Assembly (NCBI GenBank): GCA_027919835.1
Contig: JANVFP010000004.1
Span: 1,054,001-1,118,000 of the forward strand
From: Lentinula raphanica
Taxonomy: Eukaryota > Basidiomycota > Agaricomycetes > Agaricales > Omphalotaceae
DNA length: 64,000 bases
Direction: 5' to 3'
Within the stretch, counting starts at the first letter, position 1, and each line of letters starts with the position of its first letter. Below are positions 23,849 to 35,932 of this stretch, one piece after another. The notes beneath the pieces are model-generated. The model ran no database searches. It saw only the letters and a program-made list of their open reading frames with translations, and was not told where the DNA came from. Both the position numbers and the translations under genes were made by a program.

Positions 23849-26800
23849 ATGTCTGATGTCATTCTCAATGCTTTCAACGATTCCTCTATGCAATCCCTAG
23901 GCAATCCCGAGCTCACACTTGGTTCATTGCCCTCCGATTTCTCTACTCCACCACGACCAGGTCTTCGAGTTCCATCTGCGACATCACAAACGACTGCTCA
24001 GTCATCGGCTGCTGTAACAACTCCTCCTCCGGCTTCTGTCACCTTTCGCCGGAAAGGAGAACCTTCCCTCTCACGCAAGCTCACAGGGGACACTGAAGTT
24101 GAAGGAAACCTGGATACGCCTTCTGTGGAAAAGAGTAGATGGGGTGATGCAGGTCTGGATACTCCTATCTCTATCCGTCCAGTCGCATCGCGCCATCGTA
24201 GTCGTCCGAGTGTCAGCGGAAGCCAGAAGGGTGTACCACTCACACTACGTGATCAGGAGAAGGTAAATTACATCAATTCCGTATGAACAACTTTCCTGAT
24301 GTCTCATTTTAGCATATCGACAGCTTGAAGAAAGAGAACTTTGATATCAAGCTTAGAGTTCACTTCTTGGAGGAACGACTTGCTGAACTTGCCCCTGAAC
24401 AAATGGATGCGGCTCTCAAACAAAACATTACTCTCAAAATCGAAACACACAATCGAGGACGTGAAATCAAGCGTCTCAAGAAACTACTACTCGAGCTAGA
24501 ACGCGAACTAGAACGCTTACAACGTAGTACCGGTAACCGAGGAACACGAGAGAGGGAACTGGAAGCAAAGTTGGAGGAACGTGATAGAGAAATTAGGGAA
24601 CTCAGACGGAAGCGTGCCTCTACAGACGGTGGAGATGCAGCATTACGAGAGGCTGAGGCAAGGAATGCAGAGCTTGAGGAAGAGTTAGACAACGTGAGGG
24701 GGCTACTGGAAGACAACGTCATGGAGATTGAGCGTCTGCAAGATCTTGTCGAGAGTAGAGGAAACACGTCGAGTACGGGAGATGCTCATCGGGTTGAGGA
24801 GCTCGAGTCGGACCTGGATCGAATGAAGCACACGATTACCGAACAAGCTCAACTGTTGGACCAAAAGGAGGATGACAGAATCGAGCTGCTGGATGAGATT
24901 GAAGCTCTCAGACTGAATATCGAGAATCTACAACAGAGACGAGAGGCGGATTCGATAGAACGCAGTCAAAGCCGGGCCCAAATGCTGGAAGAACGAGAGG
25001 AGCGCGAGGCCGTGGAGGATGATCTGAATGCGTTGAAGGATCGATTAGCCGCGGCGCTTATCGAGTTACAGCAAAAGGAAGATGATATCGAGAGGAAGGA
25101 CCAAATGCTGCAGGATCTGAGTTCACAACATCAACAGATTGTAGGAGAGGTGGAGGAAGAATGGCGAGGGGAGGTTGCTGAGCATAAGCAACAAGTCGAG
25201 GAGTTGCGAGACGTACGTTCTACATACTGGGTTTGTCTGGCTTGGTCTTATTGCCTGCTCTAGGTGCTTGCCGAACGAGATGCGGAATGCAAAGAGCTCA
25301 GGATCACCGTGAACGAACTGGAAAGCACCATGAATGATCTCCATAACAAGTTCGAAGCTACGCTTGCTCACCTGGAACAGGAAGCCGATGAAAAGGATAC
25401 ACGGATCGAGTCATTGAACGAGGCAATAGAGAAGCTTGGTGAACAGGTGTACGTGTTGGAAGATGAGAATGACAGAATGAAGGAGGATTACGATAGGATG
25501 AAGGAAGAAGAGGACGCTGAAAGGGAGAGGTTGGAAACGCTCGCTGCGGCTTTGAAGGAGGTAAGCTCATGGTTGATGACACAGTCAACCTTTTGTTGAT
25601 GATTCACTTTGTAGAAATTGGCTAGCCTGAAAGCCGATCTTGACGAAATGACAGACATGTACGAAACATGCAGGCAAGAGATTCATGAGCATCGTTCACG
25701 TCAGGAGGAGCTCGCTGCCCATGTGGAAACATTGGTCGATGAACTAGAGCGCGAGCGTGAAGCACGAGAACGTATAGAATCTGAATTCGAAGCAGCCGAC
25801 AAAGAACACGATGCTAAACTACGTTCTGAGCGTCGTGCTTTCGAAGCGAAGGAATCTGCGCTCCAGAGCGCGCTCGACGATCTCGCAAGAACACAGTCAC
25901 TCCTCACACAACGCGAAGCAGATCTACAAGCCGTCCAGACTGCTTTACAGACGCTCGAGACCGAGTCCAAACGTGCAGGGGAGACACATTCTACTGCCAG
26001 GTTCTCCCTTCAACTCGAGGTCGATCGGTTGAAGAGAGATCTGGAGAGGTTGGAAGACGAGCTCTCTCGTGCACGGGCTGAACTGAACGACAGGGATAGC
26101 AAGGGGCGGGATCGGGATGGAGCTTTGGACAAGCTGCACGCGGAGAATCGGGACCTCGCTAGCCAACTTGCAGCCCAAACTCAGGCTCGCTTGAATATCT
26201 CTGAGAAGCTCGACAATACCCAGTCGAGTCTCAAGGCAGCTGAAGCGGAGATTGCTTCTTTCAAAAGCCGTGTGTCGGAATTGGAGATGCGGTTGTCGAA
26301 GGATCAGAGGTCGTTGTTGGCTGCTGAGAACCAGTATCGGGATCAGTTGACTGAGCGGAATACGCTGTTGCTCACTATTTATCAGTATATGGACAAAATT
26401 CTCGGAGTTGACAAGACGCCAGTGAGTACGATTTGATCATCGTTCGTGTCAACACCGACTCATCATGCTCACTCATTATACCCACTTATTCAGAAGAAAG
26501 GTGGTCAAGCGGAAACAAAGCCGTTCACCAATTTTGGGGTTTTCCACGACAATCTCATCACACGTCTGAAGGCTCTTAGCCAAATTCAGATGGATTTCGA
26601 CAAGCGGTGCAAGGAGATTGAAGGTCGATTCACAGAGAAGATGGTCGACATGAGGAAGCAATTGGATAATCGTTGGAAGCAAATCGACAAGTTTGAGGCT
26701 GGCGTCAAGGCCTTCGCCGAGACCAAGGCGACTTGGAGACGGAAGTATAATGCCAAAGAGGGTGAAGTAGAGGCTCTCAAAGTACGTTCTTTCACACTCT

Positions 26801-27322
26801 TTTACGAGTCAGCTCACTAACTGCTTGTTACACGACGATCAGACCACCAACGCTGAACTCTCAGCTCAACTGAGCAGTACCAAACGTCCCGGTCAGACTG
26901 ATTCAATGGAGATACGTTCGCTCTCGGCTCGAGCAGCGACCGCTGAACGGCGGTTAAATAATGCCCAGAACCAATTGCTTGCAACAGAGGAGAAAATTGC
27001 CTCCATGACTCAAAAGACGGTGGCAGCCGACTCCAAATGGGAAGCGAGGGTGAAGGAGTATGAGTCTAGACTAAAGGCTGCAGAAGAACGTGTGAAGCGT
27101 GAACGACAAGGTGGAAAAGAGAGGGTTAACGAACTTGAGAATCAACTAAAGTTTGACTGTTTTCTACCAAATCACCCATCCAGTGCTGATTTCGTTGCTT
27201 CATACAGGTCTCTGCAACGACAACTTGAATTAGCTCAGAAGCGAAGCCAACAGCTGACAGGAGTCATCGACTCGAACAAGCCTGGCTCAAATTCAACGAA
27301 TAGCAGTCCCTCCTCAAGATAA
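23849..27322 (+). CDS. CM1-motif spindle-pole/microtubule-organising coiled-coil protein (Mto1/Pcp1-like)
   Basis: Seven exons: 23849-24262, 24313-25212, 25264-25560, 25615-26421, 26495-26781, 26843-27150, 27208-27322, about 1,040 residues. After a Ser/Pro/Thr-rich N-terminus, residues ~130-200 form the centrosomin CM1 motif, assembled across intron 1: LRDQEKHIDSLKKENFDIKL, RVHFLEERLAEL, then IETHNRGREIKRLKKLLLEL. CM1 proteins (Cnn, CDK5RAP2, Mto1, Pcp1, ApsB) recruit and activate gamma-tubulin complexes. The rest is an almost unbroken coiled coil rich in Glu, Arg and Leu, with a short break around VDKTPKKGGQAETKPF and a Ser-rich C-terminus. Whether it sits at spindle poles or interphase sites cannot be decided here. 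Confidence 0.85.
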
Positions 27323-27737
27323 TTGTTCGGTTTCATGATTTTATGTAAACGTTATACCCTTCGTTGTTTAGCCTCTCAAGGGCTTTGGTCACTCGTTCAA
27401 GCATTTTCGAGTTCATACTCTCCACATGCATACTGTTTCTTGTATATCTAACACGTTTTACGATAACTCGATGGTTTCTGCTCTGCTGCATGCTCAACCT
27501 TGGCCTTATTCCTTATTCTGATATTCATAGCCTTGACCAATTTACCCATTAGTAAAAAAAGACTTCAGCCATCCTTGAGTCCTTAAAAATTATTCGATAC
27601 AGATCAGTAGGTTTACCGTTTTATACGGTGAATGAGTTTGAGGAACAAGGAGGAGGACTTGTCGGGCCGAGATGGAAAAGTTGGAACTTGGAAGTGAATT
27701 GCAAGTATTGCCTCCCACACCATAACGGTAACATCAG
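27323..27737. other. Intergenic CM1 gene to IES2
   Basis: About 415 bases with the upstream gene's 3' UTR and the IES2 promoter. Short open frames show no domain. Nothing else seen. Confidence 0.5.
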
Positions 27738-29891
27738 ATGGCTGGTCAAAGAACCGATGAAGTTTCGAGTCTATTTAATTCTCTCCCGCCGTCTAACTGG
27801 TCAAAAAGACGCAAACTTTCTGTAGAAGAAAGTGATAACGACGAGAGCGCGTCGGATTACAGCGGAAGCGACCAAAAGCCCGTTACTGTCTATCACCCGC
27901 CTACCACCGACAGCAGCAGCTGGAACTTTGCGCCTGAGGAGAACTCGGAAGAAATGAGGAGATTACGCAGCGAATCTGCTGCTCAGAGACAGAAAGCTGT
28001 CGCTACAGAGAGACAGGCTCGGGAAACTAACAAGGCCACTAATTCTCCGGTCAAAGGTAAAGGTAAAGCGAAGACGATAGTGGAGTCAGAGGATGAGGAA
28101 GAGGAGATGTCGGTCTCTGAGGAAGAAGACATTGGCGCAGACGAGGAAGGAGAGGTCGATGTTGACGGCGAGGTATTTATTCTCGGTCAGTTCATACCAT
28201 AACTCATACTGACTGTCTGTTGTATATTCAGCTTTCGGAAGGTAAAACAAAATATGGTTGTTTGATGGCGAAGAATGCCTCATCTCTCTGTTCAGACGAA
28301 ATCAAAGCTGCATCGGCTGGCGAGGTAGACTCCGAGGACGACGATGTGTCCCACTCTCCACTTAAACCTCGACTCAAGATCAAGCTCAAGCTACCTATTG
28401 TTCCTGCCAGCTCGACATCCAATACCGCTACCCCCGTTCCTGAAGAAGAAAAGATGACTCCTGGACGCAGAACGGTGTCCAAGCGGAGTGCAGCCGTCAG
28501 AGGAAGACGGAGAATACAAGGTAGGTCCTTCCCCTCAAGAAACGAAACTGGTCTTGATCAATGATAAAAGAAATCGAATCTTCCTCCTCTGAAGTTGAAT
28601 CCGAGGACGGGGAATCTGATCTAGTGGACGAAGAAGAGGATGAAGAGGACGGAGACCTGCAAGTCAATGCAGATAATCCCTCTGCTGTTCGCACTACCAA
28701 GTCAGGCTCCAAGTCCCGTTCGATGACCACACGACAAGCAGTTCTGGCTAGCGTTATGGACTCATCTCACATCGCACTGGGTACGAAACTAGAGATATCG
28801 TCAATGAATCGATGTTCATATTATTCCTTCAGACTCAGATCTAGCTGCTCAATCTATCCAAGGAAATACGAGCAAAAAGAAGAAAGTTCTGAACGAGACA
28901 GAGCTTGCTCTTCGTAGAGAAGAGAACGCAAGGAAGAGGAAGAATCTTTCGGAAAAAAGGCTTGAGGACGAGAAGGTATCCTCTTTAATTGTGACCGCGT
29001 CTAGGAATGATGTGTTCGAACTCATGTCTGTTATAGCTCGAGACTATCAATCGTCTTCTCAAAAAACAAACCCGTCCTCGAGCCAAGCGCGCCGGAGGTC
29101 CTTCCCAAGTTCATTCTACGGGCTCCTCTGTACCTCCCCCACCGATAATCTCAAATAACAAAGGAGGTAAGCGAGGTGGCGCTCGGACAAGTGGTCGTGC
29201 GCGTGGTGGGCGCAAAAGCCGTCCGCGTGCAGGGGATGAAGAAGGCGGAGAAGCGGAAGCGGAAGGTGAAGGAGATGCAATGGAGGTAGACGGACAAGAA
29301 GGCGAGAACGAAGAGGGAATGGAGGGTGAGAACGAAGTTGAAGGCGATGATGGGGCTACTGCAGAAGGAAGTCCTGGAGGGAGCGATCTTTCCAAGCCAG
29401 CGCAAGGTCCAGTTGTACCAATGTTCCGATGGGTTTCGACTACCGTCCTTGTCTTAGTTGGCCCGGATGTATCCGCAGAAACTCATTCTGCTCAAACGGT
29501 TCCCCGTCCAGAAAAAGTGACGAACATTGGCGATGGGGATATACATGATGTGGATTTCAAGCCTCACCCATCAGTTGGATCAGTTGGAATGTGGGAGACT
29601 TCTGAAGCGAAAACGGTCACCGACATTCCTACTGCTACAATGGACCAATCCTCTATGACGATGGACAATCCCCCCATTTTGGAAAGACGAATGCAATTTT
29701 CTTTGTCTATCCCCACTGCATTTCTTCCTTCCGAGGCTGAAACCAACTTTACTCCTTCCTCACCTGACCCTGCGCCTGCTATATGTGCTGTTTCTGGATG
29801 TGGCGATCCCCGGAAATATCGACTGGTGAAGGATTGGAGAATTGGTGCTTGTGGCATGGCTCATCTGAAGGTGCTAGAAAGTATGACTTGA
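27738..29891 (+). CDS. IES2: INO80 chromatin-remodelling subunit Ies2-like (PAPA-1 and HIT zinc finger)
   Basis: Exons 27738-28172, 28232-28241 (10 nt), 28296-28520, 28571-28780, 28833-28975, 29037-29891. The N-terminal half is acidic and Ser-rich. The PAPA-1 region spans the last intron: KKKKVLNETELALRREENAR, KRKNLSEKRLEDEK, LETINRLLKKQTRPRAKRA, a basic helix that defines Ies2/INO80B. After an acidic Gly/Glu tract (E-G repeats) comes MFRWVSTT, and near the C-terminus AICAVSGCGDPRKYRLVKDW then IGACGMAHLKVLES, a reduced HIT-type zinc-binding motif. Ies2 stimulates the INO80 ATPase on nucleosomes. The final part of the last exon may hide one more intron. Converges with the VHS-GAT gene, 230 bases apart. 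Confidence 0.85.
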
Positions 29892-30121
29892 GCTCACTGG
29901 CTTGTGTATATGGACCATATGAAACTTGTTGTATGTGTTAGCGAAGTGAACTCTTTATGTTACAAAATGAGTCTTGGGTCTATACACATTGATAGGAGAG
30001 GCAACGAAGAGATGCAGTAGTAATGTACTCTAGCCGTACAACTGAAAAAAATAATAAATATTCAAAAGTGAAAGTCGAAAGCTGACGACTAAAGATAAAC
30101 AATGCTAGACATTTTAGTTTC

Positions 30122-33100
30122 TTAGTGAACATTCCCAACCTCCATCGATCTCTCCATCTGGTTTTGTAGCTCCATCTCCCTTATCCTCTGTTGCGTCCTT
30201 TCAGCAGCGGCGTCGTACACAAAATGCACCGGCGGGTGACGCAGCTGATGCAGAAGTCCTTGGTTCCTTGAACGCGGTCGACCATCAGGATAGTAGGCAT
30301 CTGAATCGTCAGATTCGGAATTATAGTTGAAGTTTCCACCCTCGGTGGGTATAGTGTTGCCCCCCTCGTAAGCATTGTAAAGATTAGTTGAACCTAGAGC
30401 TCGGTCTTGGTCGTAGTACAGATCATCGGGGTTGAACGAATCTAGCAATGAGTTAGATGTTATACAATAACCCACCCTTATCGAAAGAACTTACTATCTG
30501 GTTCATTGGTAACATCAACGCGTCTCTTTCCTAGTGCTTTGGCGCTAGGCTTGATGGGCGTCAAGATTTCCTCGTCGCTACTTTCGTCCATAGATTTTCT
30601 GGCGGACCAAGCCGCGTTGCCTTTTTCAGTGATTAAAACATTGCTACCATTTGTTAGTGCTCTGGTACGAGCCATGTCCAGTGCAGAACCTCCGACGCTT
30701 TCACCAGTGCCTGTACCCGAACTTGAATAATCTATGATCGGTGTGTTGGGACTTGGAGTTCGCGATGGGGGATATCCGGAAGATCCAGTCCTAGTATGTC
30801 CATGTCCATGTCCAGAGGCAGGACTTCTTGGACCATGTGGTGGGGCCCGGGGAGGCGCGAGGGTAGTGGCGGGGAATTCCGGGCTGTGATTTGAAAGGGA
30901 GTTTTGGGAAGCGATATGTTGTTGAATCGGATGTGTGAGAAGAGAGGACGGATGCTGAGGAAGAGGATGCTGCACTACCATAGATGAAGGTCGAGAACCA
31001 CGATGAGAAGCAGGAGAAGGCGACCGAGAAGTCCTCAGAGGGACAACGCTTTCGACAGCACCGGCACCTGAAGATGCAGTTATCTCATTGAGCTGCTGTT
31101 GCTGCTCTAATGTTGCAATGGCCTGAAGCAGAAGTTCGTGTCAAGAAACGGATGTGTTTGTGTCAATGAAAGAACCAACCTTTCGGTCCATCTTGAGTTC
31201 CTTCCTACTTTTCTTTTCGGCTTTTCTTTCTATCGCAACCCTTTCCAGATCGTCGAACTGTCCTAGTGCACCAAGCAACTCCCCATGGGCTTCTAGAAGT
31301 GCAGCCAAAAGCTTTTCTTCCGTCGTCTGCTCGTCTACAAGCGAATCTGCTCCTGTTACACCAGCAGCGTCCGCGAGCTGAGAAAGGGATCTATCTCTAT
31401 TTCTCTCCTTGGATTTCCGTACAGTATCAGTGTTCTCTCCATAAAGAAGCGCCTTTTCCCGTTCTCTCTCTTTCCGTGAACGCTCTGCGCCTGCAGTCGC
31501 CCAAGGAATCTGGGTGGCGATGAGTTCTTGAGAGGCAAGACATTTGACACGGAATTCCTATTGACGATATTAGATGATAGTCAACGATCTGAAGCCGAAT
31601 AACGCGTACCTTGATAACCTCTCCTTTCTTAAGCTCCTCCACTTTTGCGTGACCTAACGCTTGGTTCAACAGACTTGCATTTGCCAAACCGATTGTACAC
31701 TCCTGGAATAATCGTCGAATGTCTTCTTCCAGAGGAATAATACGATTCTTCGACTTCTTCTCTTTGTGTTCGCGATCTTTATGACGATGCTCGCGGTCTC
31801 GATCCCGGTCTTTATCGCGTTCACGATGCTCACGATGCTCACGATCCTTGTGTCGCCCTTCATTCGTGGAGTCATGCTGTACTGCAGCAGAAGGTGGGGT
31901 GACTTCATGGTATGAGCCGCGACCACTGGCGCTGAAAGCAGGTGGATTAAACATTGCATCGTCAGTGTCGAAAGGAACACCCTTTTATCTTTTGAGCAAC
32001 CTGATCATCATAGTGTTCGAAATTGTTACTCACTTCATCAGGCTTATCCGCTGGTTTGACCTTCTTCCATAAACCTCGAAAGCCTGTGTCCCTCGCTGTG
32101 TCCAGATGATCAAATGGGTTGTGTGGGTCGAGATCGAGAGATGTAGGATCAGTTGTTACAGAGTTAGACCGCGATGATGTGGTTGTGGAGGAGTGAGACA
32201 CGTTGTCGTGATCAGAGTGTAGTTCATCATTGGCGTAACCGATATTGATGATGGGAACAACGTCCAGAAGTTCCCCCGACCGCGATGAATGAGGAGATCC
32301 GTGCACGACCGATGTGTATTCCGGCGCATGTTTTGGCCGCGTCGTCACATTCCGTACAGAGGCAGTGGTAGTCGTTGATTCGGTGTTGGCGTCCGGGACA
32401 GCATTGGTGAGTGATTTTGCGAAATTGAAGGTAAGAATAGACCGTAAAGCGCGCAACGGACGTGAGTGGTGTTTTTCAGGTGCGGGTTTTTGATTCAAAG
32501 GCAGAAGTGGAGGTGGAAAGTCGAACGATCGTTTAGGTAAAGGCAGAGGTGGAGGTGGAAGGTCGAACGATCGTTTAGAGGAGTGGACAGATGGTGTTGC
32601 ATTCAGTTTCGATGAGAAAGATTTTGTTTTGCGAAGAGGCATGGGTCGAAGTGAATTTCGAGTATTCGATAAATTGGGGGAAGGAGAAGAGAGAAAAGGT
32701 CAGCGTCTGTGAAACAAAAAACAGAGCGATTATGAAAGTAGGAAGAAGAGAAGGTGGGAGGAATATGGCGCTCTTGGGCAGTAGCCAAGAGATGATACAT
32801 ATCATCCCCCCGCTATGTCAGCTCCAATATGCCATCCTCATAATAGCGCATCCAGGGTCCACAATGAAAGGGCGATCCGAAAACGCTGAAACACTGCAAT
32901 ATTTATATACAAAAGCCCAAGTGGCACAGATGAAGCACATCAGTTCCATCGCTGTCCGTCGGTGTTTTCAATGTTAACGCTTGCCCCTGTCACTTCGTGG
33001 ACTTCATGCGACATAAGCACTACTCTTATACCAAGAGAGGTTGCAAGAGTAGGAAGACAGACAAGAAAAGGCAGAACCAAAGGGATCGGAGACGACTCAC

Positions 33101-34527
33101 TGGAACCACTAGCGTACGCTGCAGCAGCCAAAACATCCATCACTCGTTCTCTTACTACCGGTGACGTTCCTTTGCCCGAATCTGTACATAAAAATATGTA
33201 GGACTCTTATCGATATGGACGACAGTAATGAAGACTAACTGAATGGCCCACTCCCAGTACTTGTCAGTAAATCTTCCAGAGTGTCAAGAAACTTGCGTGA
33301 GGTACATTGGGTAATGAACACATCCGAAGAATTTCGGAGCATGATTGCCCAGAGACGAGCCGCCGAAAGTTGAGCGCCAGGTGGACCATATCTGGAGACA
33401 ACAATCAGACAATCGATCAACAGATAGATGGTCAGAATGCACTTGAATTCTCTCCTCAGTGCCTTGACGGCTTCCTTCGCATTTGCCTCGTTAGATGAGG
33501 CCCGGTCGCATACTTCCAAAACAAGAGTCCAATCCTCTGAAGCCGTAGCGGTCAAGTAGCCTGAGGAACTTGAGAGTAAGATACTTAGCATATAGAAGGA
33601 AACGAAATGAACCTCCGGACCTATCATTCGAGTTAATTCGCCTTCTCTGTCCACGATCCTTTCCACGGCTCTTTCCTCTCGTCGAGTGGTTTCCCTAGCT
33701 GCTCCTCTATCCCTTCTATCCTCAACATCCACGAGCTGCCAATTCTTATCTCTTTCGTCTTTTGATTCCTTCTCTTGCCGTCGAACGTCCTGCTCAGATA
33801 GGACAGTCCTTTCCTCTTTCCGTTTTTCCCTCTCCTTGACATCGTCTGCATGAGAATTGTTGCGGCTAAATAAAGACCATTTCGGTAATTTGTCTTTATG
33901 CGGATGATCGTCTGCCGTAGTATGGGGCATGTTTGACGAAGGTGTATCTCGGCCAGATGAAGGAATATGAGGTAGATCGGTAGAGGAAGGATTATGGGGA
34001 TGGTGGGAGGTATGGGTTTGAGATGAGATGAGTCCTGAAGGCTCTAGGGCCTTGAGTATCCCATGAACACCTGCGGTTTGTCTGGGACTAGAAATGGAAT
34101 TCCCGGAGTTGTCTCGTGGAGGCTGTTGTTTCTTCCGTAAGGCAGTTGAATGATGGGAAGCAGTTAGTGACGGAGAGGAGTTATTGCCGTCTGGAGGTGA
34201 AGCATTTGATGGAAGAGTTGCAGCGGGAAGAGCGCCTTGGACGGATCCCAGAGAGGATGTACGGGATACTGGTATCGACGGGGGAGGTTCATAATTCAAG
34301 TCTTCCAACGATTCTGGATCCAAAACGGAGCTTGGCCTAAGTGATTGTGTAACACCATATGTATTTCTGGGGTTGCCAGGCTGAGCTGGTTGTTGTTGAT
34401 ATACAGCATGTGCGGCGTGGATAGGTGTCTGTAAGCCAGGAGTGGCAGGTGGTGTCGTTTCGTCAATGTAAGATTCGTTGATCCCTTTAGATCTTGTTTT
34501 TGAGGATGTACCAAAGAATTTTTTCAT
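30122..34527 (-). CDS. VHS-GAT domain protein (Lsb5-like trafficking/actin adaptor)
   Basis: From the start at 34527 the protein has a Pro/Ser-rich N-terminus, a charged stretch, then a VHS domain assembled over three exons: GYLTATASEDWTLVLEVCDR, NEANAKEAVKALRREFKYGP, LSAARLWAIMLRNSSDVFIT, SPVVRERVMDVLAAAAYASG. A roughly 1-kb intron follows (donor near 33098, acceptor near 32095), then TGFRGLWKKVKPADKPDEG and FDTDDAMFNPPAF, a basic RD/EH repeat (31735-31860), and a GAT-like helical domain: IPLEEDIRRLFQECTIGLAN, FRVKCLASQELIATQIPWA. The C-terminus is disordered and ends QMERSMEVGNVH. VHS and GAT domains bind ubiquitinated cargo and Arf or actin-patch partners. The long intron contains an alternative in-frame start (see separate entry), so two genes or two isoforms are possible. 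Confidence 0.75.
32096..32642 (-). CDS. Alternative first exon/second start within the VHS-GAT gene
   Basis: From an ATG at 32642 an open frame runs in frame into the shared exon (reaching RDTGFRGLWKKVK). Its unique part begins MPLRKTKSFSSKLNATPSV, has two near-identical Pro-rich repeats (KRSFDLPPPPLPLPK and RSFDFPPPLLPLNQ) and a Ser/Thr-rich linker. Codon-like composition and the direct repeat suggest real protein. It may be a separate transcript lacking the VHS domain, or an exon included in some mRNAs. Confidence 0.5.
32902..32909 (-). promoter_or_regulatory. TATA-like box for an internal VHS-GAT promoter
   Basis: TATATAAA on the minus strand, about 260 bases upstream of the alternative ATG at 32642 and inside the long intron. 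Position and sequence fit a core promoter for the shorter transcript; this is inference. Confidence 0.35.
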
Positions 34528-35300
34528 GGATGTGCGAACACTTTCAGAATAAAGATTGCGAAGTGAACGAAACGCGAATAGATTGGGGAGATGCTTAAGG
34601 CTGTGCCAGCCACATTCTTATCCACGTGGAAAAGGCGCGCCGGGCGCTTACACAAGCGGCCATTCTTGGGCTTGTTTCGTACATCTGGACGCTGTGGATA
34701 CCAGGACCCCAGATAATATGGTAGGATTAGTGTGCGAACCAAAATCTGGGTAAGCACCCATTTTTGGGGTCAAAATTGTGCAAACTGATATAAGTCATGG
34801 CCACTGCAGGCAGAGCTTCAGCCCAGTTTGCACAATATATACTTGCGAAGTGGGCCATTGCAAAGCATGGCATATACAAGTCCGGTTACAGAGAAAATAG
34901 CATAGGTTGAAAGCTATGTATTTGATATCATTATAGTATACTGTACTATGCATACTACAATATTGTCATTGACAAACTGTGTAGTGTATGCATTGAATAA
35001 GACCTCCAAGTGACCAGGCAATCATTACTGTTTTTTTTTGTGGAGCATTGTGTCATTGGGCAAGTAACAAGGTCACTCCCCTCAAACTGCTGAGAATGCA
35101 GGGCATGAAGCCGAGCTGTATTTTAAGAAGAATTATGACACCACCTGGGGAAATTCATTATGCACGGAATACCATCATTGGTATCACTGTGTGGGACTCC
35201 ATTCTGGCAATTCAATTGTTCACAGAAGCTGAGAAAAAGTTAGTATTTATGGCCTAGGGAAGAATCCCCAAACCACTGACAAAATACCTTACCGCTGAAC
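34528..35300. other. Intergenic boundary between genes and transposon region
   Basis: The first ~250 bases should contain the VHS-GAT promoter. From about 34750 the DNA is AT-rich with no recognised gene. Base composition changes here and stays AT-rich through the repeat region that follows. Confidence 0.5.
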
Positions 35301-35932
35301 TCACCCTTGGCCAGAACGTATACCCACTAAATCTCCAGCCTCCCCAGTCCAGTCATCGGCGAGATTGTCATCATCGCTAATGACTTTTTCCCATGTTCTC
35401 TCAACAAGGCCTTTTGACAAGCACCGTTTTTGGAATTGTGTCGTGATCATCAGGCGGTCTAGCTCAAGTCTTGCTTCTACTGATTTCTTCCATCTCCGGG
35501 CAACTTCCTCTGGTGAAGGTGCATCTCGTCCTTTTATCACTCTTTCACACCGTAATTTTCATATCAGGTGGGTGGACTCAGATATTAGTATTCTCAAAAA
35601 GCGAGCATCTCCGTCTGACACCTTACCTTTTTGTTTGGTAGGTTTGATTATACCTGCTCCTAGGATCATCCCCAGGGATGGCTCGCTCCACTCTAAGCCT
35701 TTTTTTGATGCAGAGTTGTTTGGTAAGTTCCCATATCTGTTGCTGCCCAGGGCACTGACATTCTGTTAAAATGTGGTCCATTGATTCAGTTATCCCACAG
35801 GGATGGCAGTTTACTTGATATTCAAAGTTAGTCATATTCTGCCAGTAGTCTCCAATTTTGTAGCCTTCATGCGCCACCATCCATATGAAGTAGCAAAATT
35901 TTCTTGAGAAATCCTTGTGCTGCAGGCTCTTC
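35301..35932 (-). pseudogene. LINE retrotransposon ORF2, C-terminal end
   Basis: The minus strand encodes the tail of a Tad-like agaricomycete LINE polyprotein: LWKSLQHKDFSRKFCYFIWM, AHEGYKIGDYWQ, the zinc-knuckle-like NCHPCGITESMDHILTEC, then after a frame change ISESTHLI stop KLRCERVIKG, EEVARRWKKSVEARLELDR and WTGEAGDLVGIRSGQG. The stop is a TGA where the family has Trp. The rest of this LINE lies beyond the 7.3-kb transposon (43252 onward), and the reading frame resumes exactly when that transposon and one 8-bp duplication are removed. Confidence 0.75.

Noticed and set aside
24360..25970. Open frames opposite the CM1 gene (24360-24767 and 25701-25970, minus)
   Set aside because: Ser/Arg-rich shadows of the Glu/Arg/Leu coiled coil in the plus-strand gene.
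29111..29405. Minus-strand Ser/Pro frames opposite IES2
   Set aside because: Antisense of the Gly/Glu/Arg-rich IES2 exon; no independent support.
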